Shown here in pieces: positions 42,701-45,337 of a stretch of DNA of 45,337 nt. The notes below the pieces were generated by a model. The model saw only the letters and a program-made list of their open reading frames with translations. It had not been told where the DNA came from and ran no database searches. This DNA comes from Salinivirgaceae bacterium (GTDB taxonomy: Bacteria; Bacteroidota; Bacteroidia; Bacteroidales; SZUA-534): positions 1 through 45,337 of the forward strand of contig JAFYYJ010000108.1 of assembly GCA_017557605.1 (NCBI GenBank), written 5' to 3'. How positions within the stretch are numbered: position 1 is the first letter of the stretch; the number at the start of each line of letters is the position of its first letter. The position numbers and the translations under genes were made by a program.

Positions 42701-45337
42701 ACCATTCCCGTAGATGTCTTTCACCGTGTTGGAAACAATCAGCGTTTTCAGGTATGGGCAGTTGTTAATTGCATAATTATCAATGTACTCTACATGTTTC
42801 GGAACTTTGTAAAGTGTGTCGGTCTTGCCGCAGGGGTATTGCACAAGCCGTGTCTTGTCGGCGGAGAAGAGCACACCGTCAATCGAGACAAAATGCTCGT
42901 TGTCGGCATCAACATCTATTGCCTTCAATTTAGTCGCACCGTAGAACGGTGATTCATTTATATATATTATTGAGCTAGGAATGGTTACCGACTCAAGTTT
43001 TTCGCAGTTTTGGAAGGCGTAAGAATTGATTTCGGTAACGGAGTTAGGAATGGTTACCGACTCAAGTTTTGTGCAGTATGCGAAGGCGTAGCTTCCGATT
43101 GTGGTTACGGTGTTCGGGATGGTTGCCCAAATTATTGTTTTGTTATTGTAGAAAGCTTTATAGTCAATTTCTGTAACGGTGTATTCCTTGCCGTTGATTG
43201 TGGTTTTTGCAGGTATCACCATGTTGCCGCTTGTGCCGTAATATTTAGTTACTTCCACTTCGCAAAGGCTGTCGTTTGTGATGGTGAAATTGAAGTTGGT
43301 GGAGTCGGGCTTCATGTTGGCAAGGTTTGTGACGCCCCACTTAACCGGACGTTTGTCGGGGTTCCATTTTGCGTCCCAGCCGCTGGGTTGCGATGCGGCC
43401 TCACAATAAATTGTCAGCGCGCTGCAGCCGGCAAAGGCATTGGCGCCAATGGTTGTTACGGCTGCGGGAATATAAACCGAGTCGATTCTTGAGCCGCCGC
43501 TGAATGCGCGCGAGCCAATCTTGGTCACGCCCTCGGGTATGGCAAAGCGCGTAACTTCAACGCTGTCGATATACAGATGGTGCGCTTTTTCCAATGGGTT
43601 GGAGTCGTAAATGTCGAAATCGGTGCTGCACAGGCCCTTAATGCTTTTCAGGTTGACTTTTTTCAGCTTGCTGCAACCTATAAAGGCGTTGCTGCCAACG
43701 GTTTTAACCGACTCGCCGAATGTAACCTCCTCCAAATTCAAGCATCCGCCGAATGCCCAGTTGGCTACGCTTGTAACATTGTCGCCTATCACTATCGACT
43801 TAATTGTCTGGGTGTTGGCGAAAGAGCTGCCTATGGCGTTGGTGTTATAGGTCAGCTTCTGAAGGCTGTCGCAATACATAAACGCATAGTTGGCTATTTT
43901 GGTGAAAGCTTTCGGAATAGTCAGCTCTTTTATGCTGTCGCATCTCCAGAACGCTTGGTAGGCAATGCTGTCGGCATAGTAGTATTTGTTGTTGATGATA
44001 GCCGTGTCGCGCACCGTCACTTGGTTCTCGTGGCCTATATACCGCTGAATGGTAAGTTTGCGGTTGCTGGTGTTGTATATCTGATATATGTACCAGCCAG
44101 CAACTTTCGTATTGCCAACAACCGAAAAGTAGCTGTTGTTCGTACCAAACCAATTGTTTGCCCATCCGGCAGGATGCGTTTCAAAATCACAATTTGCCTC
44201 GCAATAAATCGTCAGTTCGTAGTTCTCGTTGAAAGCCTTGCTTCCGATGGTGGTTATTGTGTTCGGAATATAGACAGCCATTATTATTTTGTTGTTGTCG
44301 AAAACATTTGCACTGAGTTCTGTTACGGCATGAACTTTTCCGTCGATGGTTACTTTGCGCGGTAGCACCACATTGGGGTTTGTGCCGGTGTAGCCGGTTA
44401 TTTTAGCTGTGTAAGGCTCCACCGAGCTTGTTACTGTGAATGTAAAATCGTCCGCATTTACAGCAAGTTCGGGATAGTCGGGGTCGGTGGCATCCAGTTC
44501 CTGCCATATAACTGTGGCGCCCGACGGGCTCCAGTAATCGTCCCAACCGTTAGGTTTTGCTTTATGTTCGCAGTTTAATGTTACATTGTCGCAACCATAG
44601 AACACATGGTAGCCAATTAAGGTAACTGAATTTGGAATGGTGACAGATGTCAGTTTGCTGCAGCTTTTGAACGCATAGTTGTCAATTGTTGTAACCGAAT
44701 TTGGAATGGTGACTGATGTCAGGCTGCTGCATTCATAGAATGCTCGGCTGCTAATTTCGGTAACCGAATTGGGTATTGTGATTGATGTCAGACCGCTGCA
44801 ACCATAGAACGCACCATCTTCAATACTTGTAACCGAATTGGGAATGGTGATAGATGTCAGACCGCTGCAATAATAGAACGCATATTCTCCGATGCTTGTA
44901 ACCGAATTGGGGATGGTGACTTCTGCCAGGCTGCTGCAGCCAGAGAACGCATAGTAGCCGATGCTTGTAACCGAATTGGGAATGGTGACAGTTGTCAGTT
45001 TGGAACAACCTTCGAACGCATTGCGGCCGATGCTTGTTACCAAATTGGGAATGGTGTAAGTGGTTCCTGTTTTTTCTGCAGGATAACATATTAAAGTAGT
45101 AGTATCTTTATTGAACAATACGCCATCTACTGATGAATATGCCGTGTTATCGTTTTCAACATTTATTTCTGTTAGTTTGGAGCATGCCTCAAATGCATCA
45201 GCCCCAATTTTGGTAACCGAATTTGGAATGGTGACAGATGTCAGTTTGCTGCAGCTTTTGAACGCATAGTTGTCAATTGTTGTAACCGAATTTGGAATGG
45301 TGACTGATGTCAGGCTGCTGCATTCATAGAATGCTCG
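39701..45337 (-). CDS. BspA-like leucine-rich-repeat T9SS surface protein, 5' end outside window
   Basis: At least 1,878 residues are visible; the frame remains open to 45337 (upstream codons continue LTSVTIPNSVT repeats), so signal peptide and start are missing. BspA/LRR_5-type repeats of about 23 residues (SVTIPNSVTSIGEYAFYYCS) alternate with modules containing IYCEAxSxPxxWxxxWN then RPVVWG, and SVDGVLYTADMKxLVQYP hairpins. The C-terminal about 65 residues (AVNIYAYGNTIVVENATEDV to VYIVKTGNVVKRVMINEQ) form a T9SS type A-like sorting domain, implying secretion and attachment to the surface. BspA-type proteins bind host or microbial partners in other species; a role in adhesion is inferred. 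Module spacings are multiples of three, so copies can expand or contract in frame. A bidirectional terminator follows. Confidence 0.92.
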   Translation of the reverse strand, partial: RAFYECSSLTSVTIPNSVTTIDNYAFKSCSKLTSVTIPNSVTKIGADAFEACSKLTEINVENDNTAYSSVDGVLFNKDTTTLICYPAEKTGTTYTIPNLVTSIGRNAFEGCSKLTTVTIPNSVTSIGYYAFSGCSSLAEVTIPNSVTSIGEYAFYYCSGLTSITIPNSVTSIEDGAFYGCSGLTSITIPNSVTEISSRAFYECSSLTSVTIPNSVTTIDNYAFKSCSKLTSVTIPNSVTLIGYHVFYGCDNVTLNCEHKAKPNGWDDYWSPSGATVIWQELDATDPDYPELAVNADDFTFTVTSSVEPYTAKITGYTGTNPNVVLPRKVTIDGKVHAVTELSANVFDNNKIIMAVYIPNTITTIGSKAFNENYELTIYCEANCDFETHPAGWANNWFGTNNSYFSVVGNTKVAGWYIYQIYNTSNRKLTIQRYIGHENQVTVRDTAIINNKYYYADSIAYQAFWRCDSIKELTIPKAFTKIANYAFMYCDSLQKLTYNTNAIGSSFANTQTIKSIVIGDNVTSVANWAFGGCLNLEEVTFGESVKTVGSNAFIGCSKLKKVNLKSIKGLCSTDFDIYDSNPLEKAHHLYIDSVEVTRFAIPEGVTKIGSRAFSGGSRIDSVYIPAAVTTIGANAFAGCSALTIYCEAASQPSGWDAKWNPDKRPVKWGVTNLANMKPDSTNFNFTITNDSLCEVEVTKYYGTSGNMVIPAKTTINGKEYTVTEIDYKAFYNNKTIIWATIPNTVTTIGSYAFAYCTKLESVTIPNSVTEINSYAFQNCEKLESVTIPSSIIYINESPFYGATKLKAIDVDADNEHFVSIDGVLFSADKTRLVQYPCGKTDTLYKVPKHVEYIDNYAINNCPYLKTLIVSNTVKDIYGNGIIHCENLERLYIPKSVTYIGQYGVYSCDTVTIYCEAESKPWNWSSWWNYDERPVVWGYDMQKFFPQLVLMAADSTSFTFRYNAENSTAEIIKYNGSSNNVVIPAKVVKDNVEYKVTGIDGECFINNDTLMQVSIPKTVKTIGAKAFAGCSELTIYCEVHTKPGGWDSKWNPNQQTVVWGAYDEDVVVNPVNTPIPANPYAGVEVDSTNFHFWIIDDSLHYVEVDRYSGTLGNIVIPSTTTINDIKYTVTNIDDQAFRDNTTIVSVVIPNSVTTIESNAFRNCKNLEYVVIPSSVTTIGEGPFCESNKLTAIYVEDGNKDFISVDGVVYSADMKTLVQYPCAKPGSTFTIPNGVENIKYGAFSSCKNLTSLILPNTLKNIYWWAISGCGHMTRLVIPKSVSYIEGNGIRNSKNLTIYCEAESEPYNWSYYWNSDGYPVVWGYSEDSNPDNFTFTFNASNYTAEVTGYTDTSKYIAIPKFVINEGEEYTVTSIGEEAFLNNKTIASVTIPSTVTTIKNKAFRHCDSLEYVLIPSSVTTIGDGPFCESNCLTAINVDSKNNNYVSVDGVLYTADMKQLVQYPCLKADTLFKVPAQVVSINYGAFSGCPNLTTVVLPDTAATLKGWAVYNCDTLLRLIIPKAVTTIEDDAIRNCNNLTIYCEAESKPAGWATNWNRDQRPVVWNFSLDILDTTSNPDNFTFYTYTDGTAEVTGYNGTYSKIIIPSKFTKDGKEYTVTAIDFQAFYNNTTIVSVVIPNTVTSISSDAFRNCENLESVEIPKSVTYIGAGPFSGINKLTEIKVDSNNKDYVAVDGVLYTADMRVLIQYPSNKADTKFTVPYGVETIKSEAFNNCQNLLSLTLPSSTTEIEGWSIWDCSNLRELYIPISVTSIENDAIRSCKNLTIYCEAPYEPWGWAWDWNYDNYTVIWNTEMGSAVDESAATAVNIYAYGNTIVVENATEDVYVYNAMGGLVTRTTSATITINGTGVYIVKTGNVVKRVMINEQ
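39925..44575 (-). repeat. Tandem long modules in the LRR gene
   Basis: The marker segment encoding IYCEA before a W-rich WN..VxW motif recurs with start-to-start spacings of about 732, 720, 783, 366, 804, 798 and 369 nt, that is about 122 residues or roughly twice that (240-268). All spacings are multiples of three. The three 3' modules (39.9-42.1 kb) look most alike. Confidence 0.7.
44621..44746 (-). repeat. 126-bp near-identical duplication, copy 1
   Basis: Matches 45212-45337 over 126 bp with a single difference (T at 44627, C at 45218). Offset is 591 nt (197 codons). Confidence 0.9.
45212..45337 (-). repeat. 126-bp near-identical duplication, copy 2 (runs off window)
   Basis: Second copy of 44621-44746; it reaches the window edge, so the duplicated unit may be longer. 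Confidence 0.9.

Noticed and set aside
45116..45118. TTG as the start of the LRR gene
   Set aside because: The frame remains open upstream with continuing LRR repeats to the window edge; the codon is an internal Leu.

Overview
The window looks like a chromosomal segment from a member of the Bacteroidota, probably Bacteroidales. The lines of evidence are: very large secreted proteins ending in type IX secretion system (T9SS) C-terminal sorting domains; a TonB-dependent receptor (TBDR) with a DUF4249 lipoprotein; an M64 (IgA-peptidase type) and a C10 (streptopain type) peptidase; a BspA-like leucine-rich-repeat protein; a GWxTD-domain protein; mostly absent Shine-Dalgarno sequences; and TAnnTTTG-type -7 boxes in front of several genes. 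No rRNA, tRNA, CRISPR array, transposase or prophage block was seen. Product names come from motif recognition by eye; no database search was run.

Layout. 1-9.6 kb: the first codons of a FabF-like ketoacyl synthase behind a GbsR/MarR-type regulator that has a palindromic candidate operator; a lipoprotein carboxylesterase; a two-gene unit of a lipid A-type acyltransferase and a three-Cys Gp37/Gp68 (DUF5131) protein; a GWxTD-domain protein; an mtaB-suhB pair; then, on the + strand, a SiaC-like phosphoprotein and an M64 peptidase, closed by a bidirectional terminator. 9.7-21.5 kb: one 3,922-residue T9SS cargo gene. 21.8-32.8 kb, all on the minus strand: mnmE, then (reading upstream) a nutrient-uptake-like locus of a 233-aa secreted protein, an MG2/plug-like protein, a DUF4249 lipoprotein and a TBDR. 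This locus is split by an AT-rich islet carrying a C10 peptidase without a signal peptide and a small lipoprotein, with its own strong hairpin terminator. A secreted metallophosphoesterase and a secreted hypothetical protein follow. 32.9-39.5 kb, + strand: galM, a hybrid sensor kinase-like protein that has lost its phospho-acceptor His, a four-helix-bundle (IVS-type) protein, and ligA. 39.7 kb to the end, minus strand: a BspA-like LRR protein with a T9SS tail, whose 5' end lies outside the window.

Working themes. The window mixes housekeeping genes (mnmE, mtaB, suhB, ligA, galM, LPS acyltransferase) with surface and secretion functions (two T9SS giants, TBDR/DUF4249 uptake, lipoproteins, peptidases). 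Intergenic spaces are unusually rich in short tandem direct repeats of 7-8 bp, mainly the octamer CCTTCAAT or its complement ATTGAAGG. These abut or enter genes; six perfect copies form the immediate leader of ligA. The best candidates for something undescribed are the C10/lipoprotein islet inside the TBDR locus, the pseudokinase-like hybrid sensor, the octamer family around ligA, and the regulator/palindrome pair at the left edge.
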